Assembly (NCBI RefSeq): GCF_017814945.1
Contig: NZ_JAGIPX010000007.1
Span: forward strand, 62,001 to 126,000
Direction: 5' to 3'
DNA length: 64,000 nt
Source: Paraburkholderia sp. LEh10
GTDB lineage: Bacteria > Pseudomonadota > Gammaproteobacteria > Burkholderiales > Burkholderiaceae
The notes under the pieces: model-generated
Database searches by the model: none
What the model was told of the DNA's origin: nothing
What the model saw: the letters and a program-made list of their open reading frames with translations, nothing else
Position numbers and translations under genes: made by a program
Part shown: positions 7,302 to 16,589 of the stretch, in pieces
Layout: every line of letters starts with the position of its first letter
Numbering within the stretch: position 1 is the first letter of the stretch

Positions 7302-9647
7302 TCACCAATGTTCGGCCGTCGGCCAGGGCAGCCGCCGCAGAGACCAGTCCAGTTCCGCGCCGACCACGCAGCGTCCCGCGTGCGACTGCAATGCGACCGT
7401 CACCGCGATGCACGGCCTGCCGCTCGCGAGCGACAGATACGGGCTGCTCGTAATAGGCACGCCCGGCCGCAGCACGGCATTGCGGAAATACGGCCGATGA
7501 TCCCAGCGCGCATCGCGCGGATTCGCGACGGGATGAAGCGACCCGCCATCGACAGCGGACGCCTTGCCCGGCACTTCATGTCCGATCTGCCTGCCCGTAT
7601 CGTCGAGCACGAAGCAGCTGATGCATAGCTCCAGTTGCGCGAGATCGTAGAACGCATCGTTGAGCGGCACGCCCTTGAGCCATGCATCGACGCCCGCGTC
7701 GAGCGCCTGCCGGTACGGCTGCACTTCCGATTCGAACAACGCATGCTGATGCGCGCGCCCTTGCGCGATCACGTCGAATGCATCGTCGATGCGCCGGTGC
7801 ACCGCATCGGGCGGCGTGACGGAAGGCGCAGGACGGCCAAGCAGATAGCCTTGCGCGAAGTCGACGTTCGATTCGACGGCGAGTATCAGCTGCTCCGTCG
7901 TCTCGACGCCCTCCACGACGACCAGCATGCCCGCCTGATGCAGCAGAGAGACGAGCCTCGGCAGGATCGGCTGCTCGACGTCCGGGCTCGTCGCACGGAT
8001 CAGCTCGCCGTCGAGCTTCACGAGATCGGGCCGGATGCGCAGCAGACGGTCGAGATTCGAATGCCCCGCGCCGAAATCGTCGACGGCGATCAGAAAGCCG
8101 TGCTCGCGATACCGGCTCGCCGCGCGCGACAAATCGTCCACACTGCCGCCATGTGACTCCAGCAGTTCGAGCACCACGCGCTCCGGCTCGAGCCCGGCCG
8201 AGCGCGCGATGTGCGCGAGCTGGCCGGGATAGCCTTCGGCGACGAATGTCGCGGGCAGAATGTTGAGAAAGATCCACGCGTCGTCGGGAATGAGGCGGCG
8301 CGCGTTGCCCAGATGCAGCGCGTGGCTTGCGCGGTCCAGCGCGCCCTGATCGCTGAACGGCTGCGGCGAGAACAGCACGGCGGGCGGCACCTGTGCGCCG
8401 TCCTCGCGCTCGCCGCGCAGCAGGGCCTCGAAGCCGACCTGCTTCTGATGCGACAGGCTGTAGAGCGGCTGGAAATGCGAGGTCAGCCAGAAGTCGTCCC
8501 ACTGCTGGCGCAGGAGAGGCTGCGACGACACGTCGTCCGCGCGGTCGTGCGTCCACGTCAGGCGCACGGACTCGACAACGGCCATGCGTTCGGCGCACAC
8601 CCGGTTGCGCCCCGAATGCTTCGCGCGCAGCAGCGCCTCATCCGCGCGATCGAGCAGCGCCATCACGCTCTCGCCGGGCCGGTACTCGGCAACGCCGAAA
8701 CTCGCGCTCAGGTGGCCATCGGGACGCGCGATACGGCCGATCGCCGCGCGCAGTGCGTCGGCCAGTTGCGTGGCGGGGCGCAATGCCGCGTCATGCAGCA
8801 GCGCGAACTCTTCACCGCCGATGCGGCTCACCATGTCGTGCGACGCCGTCAGTTCCTTCAGCACGCGCGCGACGTCCGATAGCGCCTGATCGCCGACCGC
8901 GTGGCCGAACTGGTCGTTGAGCGACTTGAAGTAATCGATGTCGAGAAATATCGCGCTGACTTTCGTGCGGCTGTCCAGCTTCGACAGCCGCAGCGCCGCC
9001 TGTTCGAGGAACGAGCGGCGGTTTTGCAGTCCCGTCAGCGGATCGGTGGCGGCGAGCCGCGCGAGCCGGTCTTCGAGCAGAAAACGGTTGCGCCTGACCC
9101 GGTAAAAACCGAGATGCAACACGGCCGCCGTCGACGCGGCGATCGCCATCCACATCCAGCACACGGCGCTCACATCGCGCTGCGGATGCGGCAGGTTCAG
9201 CAGCAGCGGCGCGCCCGTCGCATAGAACAGCGCCGTGCCGACGCAGAAGTGCATGGGCGTGAGCCATAACGGCGCTGCGCAAACGGGGATCACCACCATC
9301 GCGGGCAGCGCCCACAGCAACGGTTCGTCAAGACCCGCGATGTTCAGCACGAGACCCGCCAGCAGGAGCAGCGTGTACGCGACGCCGATACCGCCGAACA
9401 CCCACGTGCTCTTCGTGCGCGCAATGGCGGCGACGAGCAGCGCGAGACCCGCGGCGCACGCGAGACGCCATGCGAGCGGCGCGGCCGGTCCCGCCACGAG
9501 GCAACGCGCGAAGACGAACGTCACGAACGCAACGACGATAAACGCCATCGTCACGATCGAAAGGGGTCGCTGATGTTCCAGCGAACGTCGGTGAAACCGG
9601 ATTCGAAATCCGGCGTCGGACGTCTGTTCCGTTGGGGAGGAAAGCAT
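7302..9647 (-). CDS. Membrane GGDEF-EAL cyclic-di-GMP protein
   Basis: A 781-residue protein with six or so N-terminal membrane segments (residues about 30-185), a GGDEF domain with intact signature GGEEF (277-281), an EAL domain and a C-terminal sensory region of about 150 residues. The EAL motif is intact (FEALLRG, EAL at 407-409). The key EAL-domain motifs FLNILP, ELLES, DDFGAG, KLDGELI and VVEGVET are also present, so it could both make and hydrolyse cyclic di-GMP. The C-terminal part (CFVLDDTGRQIG, PYLSLASGRPCIAVTVAL) looks like a Cache/PDC sensor, an unusual position after EAL. A 20-bp palindrome lies 28 bp before the start. Cyclic di-GMP commonly controls exopolysaccharide, so a link to the locus at 29.5-42.4 kb is possible but only inferred. 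Confidence 0.93.
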   Translation of the reverse strand: MLSSPTEQTSDAGFRIRFHRRSLEHQRPLSIVTMAFIVVAFVTFVFARCLVAGPAAPLAWRLACAAGLALLVAAIARTKSTWVFGGIGVAYTLLLLAGLVLNIAGLDEPLLWALPAMVVIPVCAAPLWLTPMHFCVGTALFYATGAPLLLNLPHPQRDVSAVCWMWMAIAASTAAVLHLGFYRVRRNRFLLEDRLARLAATDPLTGLQNRRSFLEQAALRLSKLDSRTKVSAIFLDIDYFKSLNDQFGHAVGDQALSDVARVLKELTASHDMVSRIGGEEFALLHDAALRPATQLADALRAAIGRIARPDGHLSASFGVAEYRPGESVMALLDRADEALLRAKHSGRNRVCAERMAVVESVRLTWTHDRADDVSSQPLLRQQWDDFWLTSHFQPLYSLSHQKQVGFEALLRGEREDGAQVPPAVLFSPQPFSDQGALDRASHALHLGNARRLIPDDAWIFLNILPATFVAEGYPGQLAHIARSAGLEPERVVLELLESHGGSVDDLSRAASRYREHGFLIAVDDFGAGHSNLDRLLRIRPDLVKLDGELIRATSPDVEQPILPRLVSLLHQAGMLVVVEGVETTEQLILAVESNVDFAQGYLLGRPAPSVTPPDAVHRRIDDAFDVIAQGRAHQHALFESEVQPYRQALDAGVDAWLKGVPLNDAFYDLAQLELCISCFVLDDTGRQIGHEVPGKASAVDGGSLHPVANPRDARWDHRPYFRNAVLRPGVPITSSPYLSLASGRPCIAVTVALQSHAGRCVVGAELDWSLRRLPWPTAEHW

Positions 9648-9674
9648 ATTGAACTCAGGCCAGTTCCGGTCACT

Positions 9675-9694
9675 CTGCCGATGTATATCGGCAG
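9675..9694. promoter_or_regulatory. Perfect 8-bp inverted repeat before the GGDEF-EAL gene
   Basis: CTGCCGAT-GTAT-ATCGGCAG is a perfect palindrome ending 28 bp upstream of the GGDEF-EAL start. It could be an operator or a 5'-leader hairpin close to the ribosome-binding site. It does not match a family operator that I recognise. Confidence 0.45.
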
Positions 9695-9871
9695 CAAAGG
9701 CCCGAGGTTAATACTTCAGATCAAAACGTTCATAGCCGGGCATGGGTCTCGCGGGCCGGTTTGACAATTGCCGACCAGCGCGCGCGCAGGTGCGCTTGCA
9801 TGAAATGCCAGCTACATGCAAGTCGCGCCTGCATCTTCTCGTCAAATGGAAATCGCGGCCGTGTTTTCGCT

Positions 9872-10363
9872 TCAAAAGACGAGTTCGAGAAAACGTGTCC
9901 CCGGCACGGGATTCGGGTAATAAGCGGCCGTTTCGGTGAAACCCATGCGCTCGTACAGCCGTTGCGCGAATGCCGTTCGCGCGACGGAATCCAGCATGAG
10001 CTTCTCATACCCCAGCACTTTGGCCTTGCTCGCCAACGCCGTCATGAGCTTTTCGCCAAGCGCGAGACCACGATACGCAGGCCGCACATACAGCCGCTTC
10101 ACTTCGGCGACGGCATCCGTATGACGCAGCAGTCCCACGCAACCCGCCATCGCCCCGTCCACTTCGGCGACGAAGAACATGCCCGATGGCAACGTGAAGG
10201 TCTGCTCGAAGGATCGCATCTCGTCTTCGAAACCGCGATACGACAAGTCCATGTCGAGCCACTTCACGTACTCGCGAACGAGCGCGACAAGCCGCGCCGT
10301 ATCGCCCGGAAAAACAGCCTCGCGAATGTGAGGCACCACTTGCTGCATGATTGAAGTCGACAT
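9872..10363 (-). CDS. GNAT-family N-acetyltransferase
   Basis: A 163-residue acetyl-CoA-dependent acetyltransferase. The GNAT core is clear: FFVAEVDGAMAGCVGLLRH (beta strands), VKRLYVRPAYRGLALGEKLM (acetyl-CoA loop, R-x-x-G-x-G/A variant) and LDSVARTAFAQRLYERMGFT. The ATG at 10363 follows GAGGGC, and the upstream in-frame extension to 10447 is not conserved in character. The acceptor substrate is unknown. The gene is monocistronic and divergent from the YCII-like gene. Confidence 0.85.
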   Translation of the reverse strand: MSTSIMQQVVPHIREAVFPGDTARLVALVREYVKWLDMDLSYRGFEDEMRSFEQTFTLPSGMFFVAEVDGAMAGCVGLLRHTDAVAEVKRLYVRPAYRGLALGEKLMTALASKAKVLGYEKLMLDSVARTAFAQRLYERMGFTETAAYYPNPVPGTRFLELVF

Positions 10364-10673
10364 GTCGCCCTCGCGTCTGACCCGGATCAACCGTACGGGA
10401 CGCAGCGTAGCGCTCGCAAAGGCACACCGTCTTGAACGTTTGTGCAAGCGCGCTTCGCGCTTCTCGCGAAGGCAGCGGGAAAATCAAAGGCGGCAAAATC
10501 GGCGGCGCGGCACGCGGCGCGCAAAATGACGGGACGGTCGGCGTCCGGCTGTCAATGATGAGTTCATTGCAACCCACGTGCGAACCATGTCGATTTCGTC
10601 GGCCGTCATTCGTCGTGACTTTGACAGCCGACCCAGCGTGCGGCTTCGACAACCTCATCAAGGAGAAAAGACA
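10364..10673. other. Divergent intergenic region, GNAT / YCII genes
   Basis: 310 bp with no supportable gene. It holds a perfect 7-bp hairpin, AAGCGCG-CTT-CGCGCTT, at 10446-10462 with no U-tract. It should contain the divergent promoters of both neighbours, but no convincing -35/-10 pair could be assigned. Confidence 0.5.
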
Positions 10674-11111
10674 ATGCGAGTCATGGTCATCATCAAGGCG
10701 ACGAGCGATTCGGAAGCCGGCAAGATGCCCAGCACCGAGTTGCTGACGGCAATGGGCAAATTCAACGAAGAACTCGTCAAGGCGGGCGTGATGCTCGCGG
10801 GCGAAGGCTTGCACCCGAGCTCGCGCGGCAAGCGGGTGCGCTTTTCGGGCGCGAACCGGACTGTGATCGACGGTCCTTTCGCCGAGACCAAGGAGCTGAT
10901 CGCCGGGTTCTGGCTATGGCAGGTCAAGTCAATGGAAGAAGCCGTCGAGTGGGTCAGGCGCTGCCCGAATCCGATGGAAGGCGAGTCCGAAATCGAAATT
11001 CGCCGGGTGTTCGACGCCGCGGACTTCGGCGAGGAATTCACGCCCGAACTGCGCGAACAGGAAGACCGGCTGCGCGCCGAAATCGAACAGCAGGCAAACA
11101 GGCCGAAGTGA
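10674..11111 (+). CDS. YCII-related (DGPF-type) protein
   Basis: A 145-residue protein of the YCII/DGPF family (ferredoxin-like fold related to muconolactone isomerase). The diagnostic stretch is VIDGPFAETKELIAGFW (about residues 64-80), preceded by LVKAGVMLAGEGLHPSSRG and followed by EWVRRCPNPMEGESEIEIR. Members are often encoded next to ECF sigma factors or glyoxalase-like genes, but neither is present here. The ATG at 10674 has AAGGAG 7-8 nt upstream. The biochemical role is unknown. Confidence 0.88.
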   Translation: MRVMVIIKATSDSEAGKMPSTELLTAMGKFNEELVKAGVMLAGEGLHPSSRGKRVRFSGANRTVIDGPFAETKELIAGFWLWQVKSMEEAVEWVRRCPNPMEGESEIEIRRVFDAADFGEEFTPELREQEDRLRAEIEQQANRPK

Positions 11112-11141
11112 CATCGACGATGTCGGCGGGATGGCGCGCGT

Positions 11142-12308
11142 TCAGCGCGCGCGCAACGCATCGACGATGTTCATGCGCGCCGCGCGCAGCGCAGGCAGAA
11201 AGCCGCCGACGAGCCCCATCGTCATCGAAAACGCCAGCGTCTTCAGCACGATCGCGGGCGTGAGGATGAAGCGGAATGACAGGTCCGCGAAGGTCTGAAA
11301 GTTCGTCGTCGAGAACGACGCGAGCTGCATGAACGCCGCGCACGCCAGACCCGCCAGCCCGCCGACCAGCCCCAGCAGCATCGCCTCGGCGAGAAACGCG
11401 GCCAGCACGCTCGAGCGGCGGAAGCCGAGCGCGCGCAGCGTGCCGATCTCCGCGACACGATTCGCAACGGACGCATACATCGTGATCATCGCGCCGATCA
11501 TCGCGGCGACCGAAAAGATCGTCGACAGCGTAAAGCCAAGTATGTTGATGAACGTCGAGAGCGCCTTCGACTGATCGCTATAGAACGTCTGTTCGCGCTT
11601 CGCTTCGTCGGCGAGGCGCGGATCGACGTCGATATCCGCCTTGAAGCCGTCGAACTGGTCGGACTGCGCGAGACGCACCACCATCGACGAATAGCTGGTG
11701 CGCCTGAACGACTGCATCAACTGATCGACATCGCCCCAGATTTCCGAATCGAAGCCGCTGCCGCCGGCATCGAAGGTGCCGACCACCGTCCAGTCGCGCT
11801 GCGCGAAACGCAGATGCTCGCACGGCTGCGTGCCGCTGAAGCTCTTCGCAATGCTGCTGCCAACGATGATCTCCGACGAGCCCGGATTGAACATGCGCCC
11901 CGACGCGAGCTTCACTTGCGGCCGCAGGCTCATGCCCGCCGGCGAGACGCCGCGTATCACGACGTTTGACGGCTTGCCCGTGCCGAGCTTCAGCAGCGAG
12001 ATCAGCACGACGGATTCTTTCGACGCCATCCGTCTTCCATCGCCGCCAATCGCGACGGCAGGATGCATTTCGATCACGTTCGCCTGAGCGCGGTCGATGG
12101 CGCTCTGCACTTCCGTTTCCGCGCCCTTGCGGATCACCACGACGTTGTCCTCTTCGCCCGTCGAGACGAGCGTCTTCTTGAGTCCCGCATCGAGCATCAG
12201 CACGGTCGCGAACACGAACACGACGAGCGCGAGCCCGCATGCCGTGAGCGCCGTGGTCAGACGGCGCGTCCACAGGTTGCGTGCGATGTACGAGAGTGGA
12301 ATAGCCAC
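11142..12308 (-). CDS. ABC transporter permease, FtsX/MacB family (second permease)
   Basis: A 388-residue inner-membrane permease with the FtsX-family layout: one N-terminal membrane segment (TALTACGLALVVFVFATVLML), a large periplasmic domain (MacB_PCD-like, residues about 45-260) and three C-terminal segments ending with GFLPALRAARMNIVDALRAR. The EIGTLRALGFRRSSVL coupling motif between segments 2 and 3 is intact. It is the last gene of a four-gene operon (adaptor, ATPase, permease, permease), 12 bp after the preceding permease. Such systems use mechanotransmission to export drugs, peptides or lipoproteins; the substrate is not evident. Confidence 0.92.
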   Translation of the reverse strand: MAIPLSYIARNLWTRRLTTALTACGLALVVFVFATVLMLDAGLKKTLVSTGEEDNVVVIRKGAETEVQSAIDRAQANVIEMHPAVAIGGDGRRMASKESVVLISLLKLGTGKPSNVVIRGVSPAGMSLRPQVKLASGRMFNPGSSEIIVGSSIAKSFSGTQPCEHLRFAQRDWTVVGTFDAGGSGFDSEIWGDVDQLMQSFRRTSYSSMVVRLAQSDQFDGFKADIDVDPRLADEAKREQTFYSDQSKALSTFINILGFTLSTIFSVAAMIGAMITMYASVANRVAEIGTLRALGFRRSSVLAAFLAEAMLLGLVGGLAGLACAAFMQLASFSTTNFQTFADLSFRFILTPAIVLKTLAFSMTMGLVGGFLPALRAARMNIVDALRAR

Positions 12309-12320
12309 GATGCGCAGTCC

Positions 12321-13475
12321 CTAGCCGATCGCCCGCAGACCTTCGACGATCCGCACGCGCGCCGCCTGCATGGCCGGAATGATCGCGGCCGCCAGGCCGA
12401 CGGCGAGCGCGCAGGCCGCTTGCAGCAGCATCGTTCGATGCGACACGACGAAGACGGGGAACACGCCGCCTGTCGCCTGTTTGAAGAAGCTCGCGGCGGG
12501 CGGCGTCAACAGGATGCCGAGCCCGCCGCCCACCGCGCAGATCGTCACCGACTCGCCGAACATCAGCAGCGCGAGAAAGCCAGGTCCGAAGCCAAGCGCC
12601 TTGAGCGTCGCGTATTCGACGGTGCGCTCGCGCGCGCTCATCGCCATCGCGTTCGCCATCACGGCCATGATGATGACGATCACCACATACGACACGAGCC
12701 GGATCGCCGCGATGATCTGGTTAGACATCGCGACGAAGCCCAGTTGAAATGCCTGCTCCGTTTCCGTGAGCGTTTCCGCGAGCGAGTTCTTGAACACGTT
12801 GTCGACGTTGCGCGAGATCGCGGCGGCATCGTCAGGGTTCGCGATGCCGAGCACGTAAACGCCGACCTGATCGGCGCGCCGCCCCGGCGTCTTGCGCACG
12901 GTCTCGTTCAGATAGTCCCAGTGAAAGATCAGTTGCCGCGTGATCGTCGATTCGTCACGGCCGTCCAGAATGCCGCGCACGACGAATTCCCATGTGCCCG
13001 GGTAGATCGTGCCTTTGATCGGAATCACATCGCCGATCTTGAAGCCGAACTGGCTCGCAAGCTGCCTGCCGATCAGGCAGCCTTTGCGGTCGCGCTCGTA
13101 GTCGCTGCGCTGCTGCGCGGGCAAAATGAACTCCGGGTATAGATCGAGATAGTTGTCCGAGACGGCGAACTGCGCGAAGAAGTTTTTCGGCTCGCGGTAG
13201 ATGCCGCCGAACCAGTTGGAACGCGCGACCATCGTCACGCCTTCGACGCCGCGAATGCGGTTCTCGTAGCTCAGCGGCAGCGGGAACACGAGCGAGATCG
13301 CGTTGCGCGTCACGAGCCGCGCGTTCGATGCCGCCGCCGCGCCCGCATACCACGCATCGACCACGGTATGCAGCAGTCCGTACGCGAGCACCGCGATCGT
13401 CAGCCCGAGCACGGTCAGCAGCGTGCGCAGCCTGTGCCGCAGCGCGTTGCGCGTAATCAGCTTCAGCAGGTACAT
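12321..13475 (-). CDS. ABC transporter permease, FtsX/MacB family (first permease)
   Basis: A 384-residue permease paralogous to its downstream neighbour, with an N-terminal segment (LLTVLGLTIAVLAYGLLHTVV), a periplasmic domain and three C-terminal segments. The coupling helix motif RTVEYATLKALGFGPGFLALL and the C-terminal VRIVEGLRAIG are typical. Two half-size permeases with a separate ATPase suggest a heterodimeric transporter of the MacB/LolCDE type. It lies 33 bp downstream of the ATPase gene. Confidence 0.92.
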   Translation of the reverse strand: MYLLKLITRNALRHRLRTLLTVLGLTIAVLAYGLLHTVVDAWYAGAAAASNARLVTRNAISLVFPLPLSYENRIRGVEGVTMVARSNWFGGIYREPKNFFAQFAVSDNYLDLYPEFILPAQQRSDYERDRKGCLIGRQLASQFGFKIGDVIPIKGTIYPGTWEFVVRGILDGRDESTITRQLIFHWDYLNETVRKTPGRRADQVGVYVLGIANPDDAAAISRNVDNVFKNSLAETLTETEQAFQLGFVAMSNQIIAAIRLVSYVVIVIIMAVMANAMAMSARERTVEYATLKALGFGPGFLALLMFGESVTICAVGGGLGILLTPPAASFFKQATGGVFPVFVVSHRTMLLQAACALAVGLAAAIIPAMQAARVRIVEGLRAIG

Positions 13476-13508
13476 GTCGGCCGGCCGCCGCGCGGTTCGG
13501 CACGCCGT

Positions 13509-14237
13509 TCAGCGCGTCGTTCCATTCGTCAGCTCTCCCTTTTCCAGATGCACGAGCGCCTTTGCCGCGCCCGCCGCGTGCGCGTCGTGCGTGACCATGA
13601 TGATCGTCTTGCCCAGCTCGCGGTTCAGGCGTTGCATCATCGCGAGCACTTCCTCGGCGGAAGTGCGGTCCAGGTCGCCCGTCGGCTCGTCGGCGACGAT
13701 CAGCGTCGGGTCGGTGATCAACGCGCGCGCAATCGCGACCCGCTGCTGCTGGCCGCCCGACAGCTCCGACGGGTAATGGTGCGCGCGGTTCGACAGATTC
13801 ACCATATCGAGCACGAGAGCGACGCGCTCGCGGCGCTCCTTGCGCGTCAGGCGCGTGAGCATTAGCGGCAACTCGATGTTCTCGAATGCCGTCAGCACGG
13901 GCATCAGGTTGTAGAACTGGAAAATGAAGCCGACATGCGCCGCGCGCCACCCCGCCAGCTCGGCCTCGGACAGCCGCGTGATATCTTGCCCGCCGACCCG
14001 CAGTTCGCCGCCGTCCGGCCGGTCGATGCCCGCGATCAGGTTGAGCAGCGTGCTCTTGCCCGACCCGGACGGCCCCATCAGCGCAATGAAATCGCCTTCG
14101 CCGATCGCGAGCGTGATGTCGGACAGCACGGGCACGGTCTGCACGCCGCGCCGGTAGGACTTGACGAGGTGGCGGATATCGACGAGCGGCGCAGTGGGAT
14201 CGACGTCGGTGCTCACGGCATGGCTCACGTCTTTCAC
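13509..14237 (-). CDS. ABC transporter ATPase (MacB/LolD type)
   Basis: A 242-residue ATPase with Walker A GPSGSGKSTLL, Q-loop region FIFQFYNLMP, signature LSGGQQQR, Walker B LIVADEPTGDLD and switch His in MVTHDAHA. It energises the two permeases that follow. The start is GTG at 14237, overlapping the adaptor gene's TGA stop by 4 bp (GTGA), so translational coupling is likely. The sequence places it in the MacB/LolD subfamily rather than that of nutrient importers. Confidence 0.95.
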   Translation of the reverse strand: MKDVSHAVSTDVDPTAPLVDIRHLVKSYRRGVQTVPVLSDITLAIGEGDFIALMGPSGSGKSTLLNLIAGIDRPDGGELRVGGQDITRLSEAELAGWRAAHVGFIFQFYNLMPVLTAFENIELPLMLTRLTRKERRERVALVLDMVNLSNRAHHYPSELSGGQQQRVAIARALITDPTLIVADEPTGDLDRTSAEEVLAMMQRLNRELGKTIIMVTHDAHAAGAAKALVHLEKGELTNGTTR

Positions 14238-15442
14238 TGTTTCTTCGCCACGGTGACTTTCGCGCCGTCCTTGATGCGCTCGCCCGGCGCGCGCACGAGC
14301 ACGTCGCCGGAACGCACGCCGCTGACGGCGATCAGCTCGCCGAGCGTCGCGCCCGTGGTCACGGGCACCTCATGCACGGCATCGTCCGTGACGACGAACA
14401 CGACCTTGCGGCCATCGCGTTCGACGATCGCCGCGGGCTGCACCGCGATCACCGGCTTGCGGTCCTGCGGCGAAACGGGCTTCGACAGAAACGCGATCTT
14501 CGCGCTCATGTCGGGCAGCACCCGCTCGTCGCGATCGACGAAGCGCACCTTGACCAGCACGGTCGCCTTCGAGCGGTCCACGGTCGGCACGATGCGCGAC
14601 ACGCTGCCCGCGAGGCGCACCTCCGGCAGCGCGTCGAGCTGGATTTCGCATGGCGCATTCACAGCGATCTTCGCAATGTTCGATTCGGCGACGTCGGCTT
14701 CGACTTCGAGCGTGTCCATATCGGCGATCGTCACGACGGCGCCTTTGCTGTCGGAAGCCTGCGAAAACGGCGTGATGTTGTCGCCCACGTTCGCATGCTT
14801 TTCGATTACGACGCCGTCGAACGGCGCGCGGATCACGGTCTGATCGACGGCGACCTGCGCGGCCTGCGCGTTGGCCTGCGCCGACACGATCGCGGCGCGG
14901 CTGTTGTCGATCGATGCCCTCGCCTTGTCGTAGCGCGCGAGATCGGCGTCGTACTGCGTCGCGGGAATTGCGCCGTTCGGCGCAAGGATTTTCGAGCGGC
15001 GCAGATTGATCTCGGCGTTCTGCAATTCGGCCTGCTGCAACGCGAGGTTCGCCTGCGCGACCTTGATCTGTGCCTTCGCCTGCGCAAGCGCCGCCTCGAC
15101 GTCATTGCTCTCGATCCGTGCGATCACTTCGCCTTTCTTGACACGCGTGCCTTCGAGCACGCCGAGCCATTCGAGGCGCCCTTGCGCCTTCGACGCTACG
15201 GCGGCCTTGCGCTGCGGCACGACATAGCCAGTTGCGTTGAGCAGCGTATAAGCCTGCGACGGATAAGCGGACACGACGGTCGTGGTTTCGACGGTCTGCG
15301 GGCCCGTCAGCTTGAGACCGACGGCGAGCGCGCCGGCGAGAATCAGTGCGACGACCCCGTAGCCGATCCAGTTGCGCCGACGGCCGCCCGCAGCGACGGC
15401 GGGCCGGTCTATTTTCAGCCGCTTCAGATCGTGATCTGCCAA
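14234..15442 (-). CDS. Periplasmic adaptor (membrane fusion) protein of ABC efflux pump
   Basis: A MacA/RND-like membrane-fusion protein. It has an N-terminal anchor (GYGVVALILAGALAVGLKL), a biotinyl-lipoyl-like half (GRLEWLGVLEGTRVKKGEVIARIE), a coiled-coil hairpin of about 100 residues and the second lipoyl half (TVIRAPFDGVVIEKHANVGD), followed by beta-barrel and proximal domains. It bridges the inner-membrane ABC pump to an outer-membrane channel; no such channel is in this operon. I prefer the TTG at 15442 (402 residues) because the additional 33 residues available up to the ATG at 15541 are not adaptor-like. The ribosome-binding site is weak, so the start is uncertain. First gene of the operon. 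Confidence 0.9.
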   Translation of the reverse strand: MADHDLKRLKIDRPAVAAGGRRRNWIGYGVVALILAGALAVGLKLTGPQTVETTTVVSAYPSQAYTLLNATGYVVPQRKAAVASKAQGRLEWLGVLEGTRVKKGEVIARIESNDVEAALAQAKAQIKVAQANLALQQAELQNAEINLRRSKILAPNGAIPATQYDADLARYDKARASIDNSRAAIVSAQANAQAAQVAVDQTVIRAPFDGVVIEKHANVGDNITPFSQASDSKGAVVTIADMDTLEVEADVAESNIAKIAVNAPCEIQLDALPEVRLAGSVSRIVPTVDRSKATVLVKVRFVDRDERVLPDMSAKIAFLSKPVSPQDRKPVIAVQPAAIVERDGRKVVFVVTDDAVHEVPVTTGATLGELIAVSGVRSGDVLVRAPGERIKDGAKVTVAKKQ

Positions 15443-15670
15443 TTTCTTTTGTCTTCGCCGGATGGCTTGCGTCGCCGCGCCGGGTACTTGTAATGTAGGA
15501 CGGGTCCACAGTATAGCGCTGCCGTTTAGCCGCGCTCGCATCGCGAGGCGGGGATCGCGGCGTCCTTGACCAAAGTTGACCGATGTTCATCAATGTGAAC
15601 GAGCGCTGACAGACGCCCGTTCACTCGTTTTAGATTGCTGGCCATTAGCGTCGATGACAACGGAGGCATC

Positions 15671-16528
15671 ATGCAGGACAGGCAGACGGCTGCGCCGGAC
15701 AGCACCGCGGTACGGGTTGCGTTGTGGCGAGCGATGCACGTTCAGGTCGATGCGCCGCCGCACGTGCTCGATGACGAGATCGGCCTGCGGCTCGCCGCGC
15801 CCGGCGACGGCTGGCGCAGCCGTCCCGACATGGACGCGCAGGGCACGCGCGGCTATCGGGCGGCCATCGTGGCCCGCGCGCGCTTTATCGAAGACCTCGT
15901 CGCGCAGCAGGCGGCTCGAGGCGTGACGCAGTATGTGATCCTCGGCGCGGGCCTCGATACGTTTGCGCAGCGCAAGCCGGAGATCGCCTCGCACCTGAGC
16001 GTGTTCGAAGTGGATCGGCCCGGCGCGCAGGCGTGGAAGCGCGCGCGCCTGCGCGAACTCGGCTACGGCGTGCCGGCATGGCTGCGGCTCGTTCCCGTCG
16101 ATTTCGAGGCGGGCCAGTCGTGGTGGGAACGTCTCGTCGACGCGGGCTTCGATTCAAGCGTGCCGGCCGTGATCGCATCGACGGGCGTCTCGATGTATCT
16201 GACCCGGGAAGCGAATCTCGCGACACTGCGTCAGAGCACGAAGCTGGCACCGGGCTCCACGCTGGCGATGACCTTCCTGCTGCCGACAGAACTCGTCGAT
16301 CCCTTGGAACGCGCGCCGTATCAGGCGGTGCAGGAACAGGCGCGCGCGTCGGGCACGCCGTTCGTCAGCCTCTTCAGTCCGGATGCGATGCTGGCGCTTG
16401 CGCGCGAGGCCGGGTTCGGCAACGTGCGGCACGTCTGCACCGATGAACTTGCGCAGCGCTATTTCGCCGGCCGCTCCGATGGACTGCGGCCAGCGACAGG
16501 CGAAGCGTTTCTCATCGCAAGCACCTGA
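15671..16528 (+). CDS. Class I SAM methyltransferase, leucine-carboxyl-methyltransferase-like
   Basis: A 285-residue methyltransferase of the LCM/TIGR00027 group, which O-methylates small-molecule carboxylates or unknown substrates. The motifs are: VALWRAMHVQVDAPPHVLDD near the start, motif I variant YVILGAGLDTFAQR, FEVDRPGAQAWKRARL, VPVDFEAGQSW, and VIASTGVSMYLTREANLATL. The ATG at 15671 has GGAGG 6 nt upstream. It stands alone, divergent from the ABC efflux operon and convergent with the HxlR regulator. Confidence 0.9.
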   Translation: MQDRQTAAPDSTAVRVALWRAMHVQVDAPPHVLDDEIGLRLAAPGDGWRSRPDMDAQGTRGYRAAIVARARFIEDLVAQQAARGVTQYVILGAGLDTFAQRKPEIASHLSVFEVDRPGAQAWKRARLRELGYGVPAWLRLVPVDFEAGQSWWERLVDAGFDSSVPAVIASTGVSMYLTREANLATLRQSTKLAPGSTLAMTFLLPTELVDPLERAPYQAVQEQARASGTPFVSLFSPDAMLALAREAGFGNVRHVCTDELAQRYFAGRSDGLRPATGEAFLIAST

Positions 16529-16589
16529 CGAGGGCACGGGCGAGCGTCGACGGCAACCCGCGCGTGGGCGTGGAGCATGTGCGCGATCG

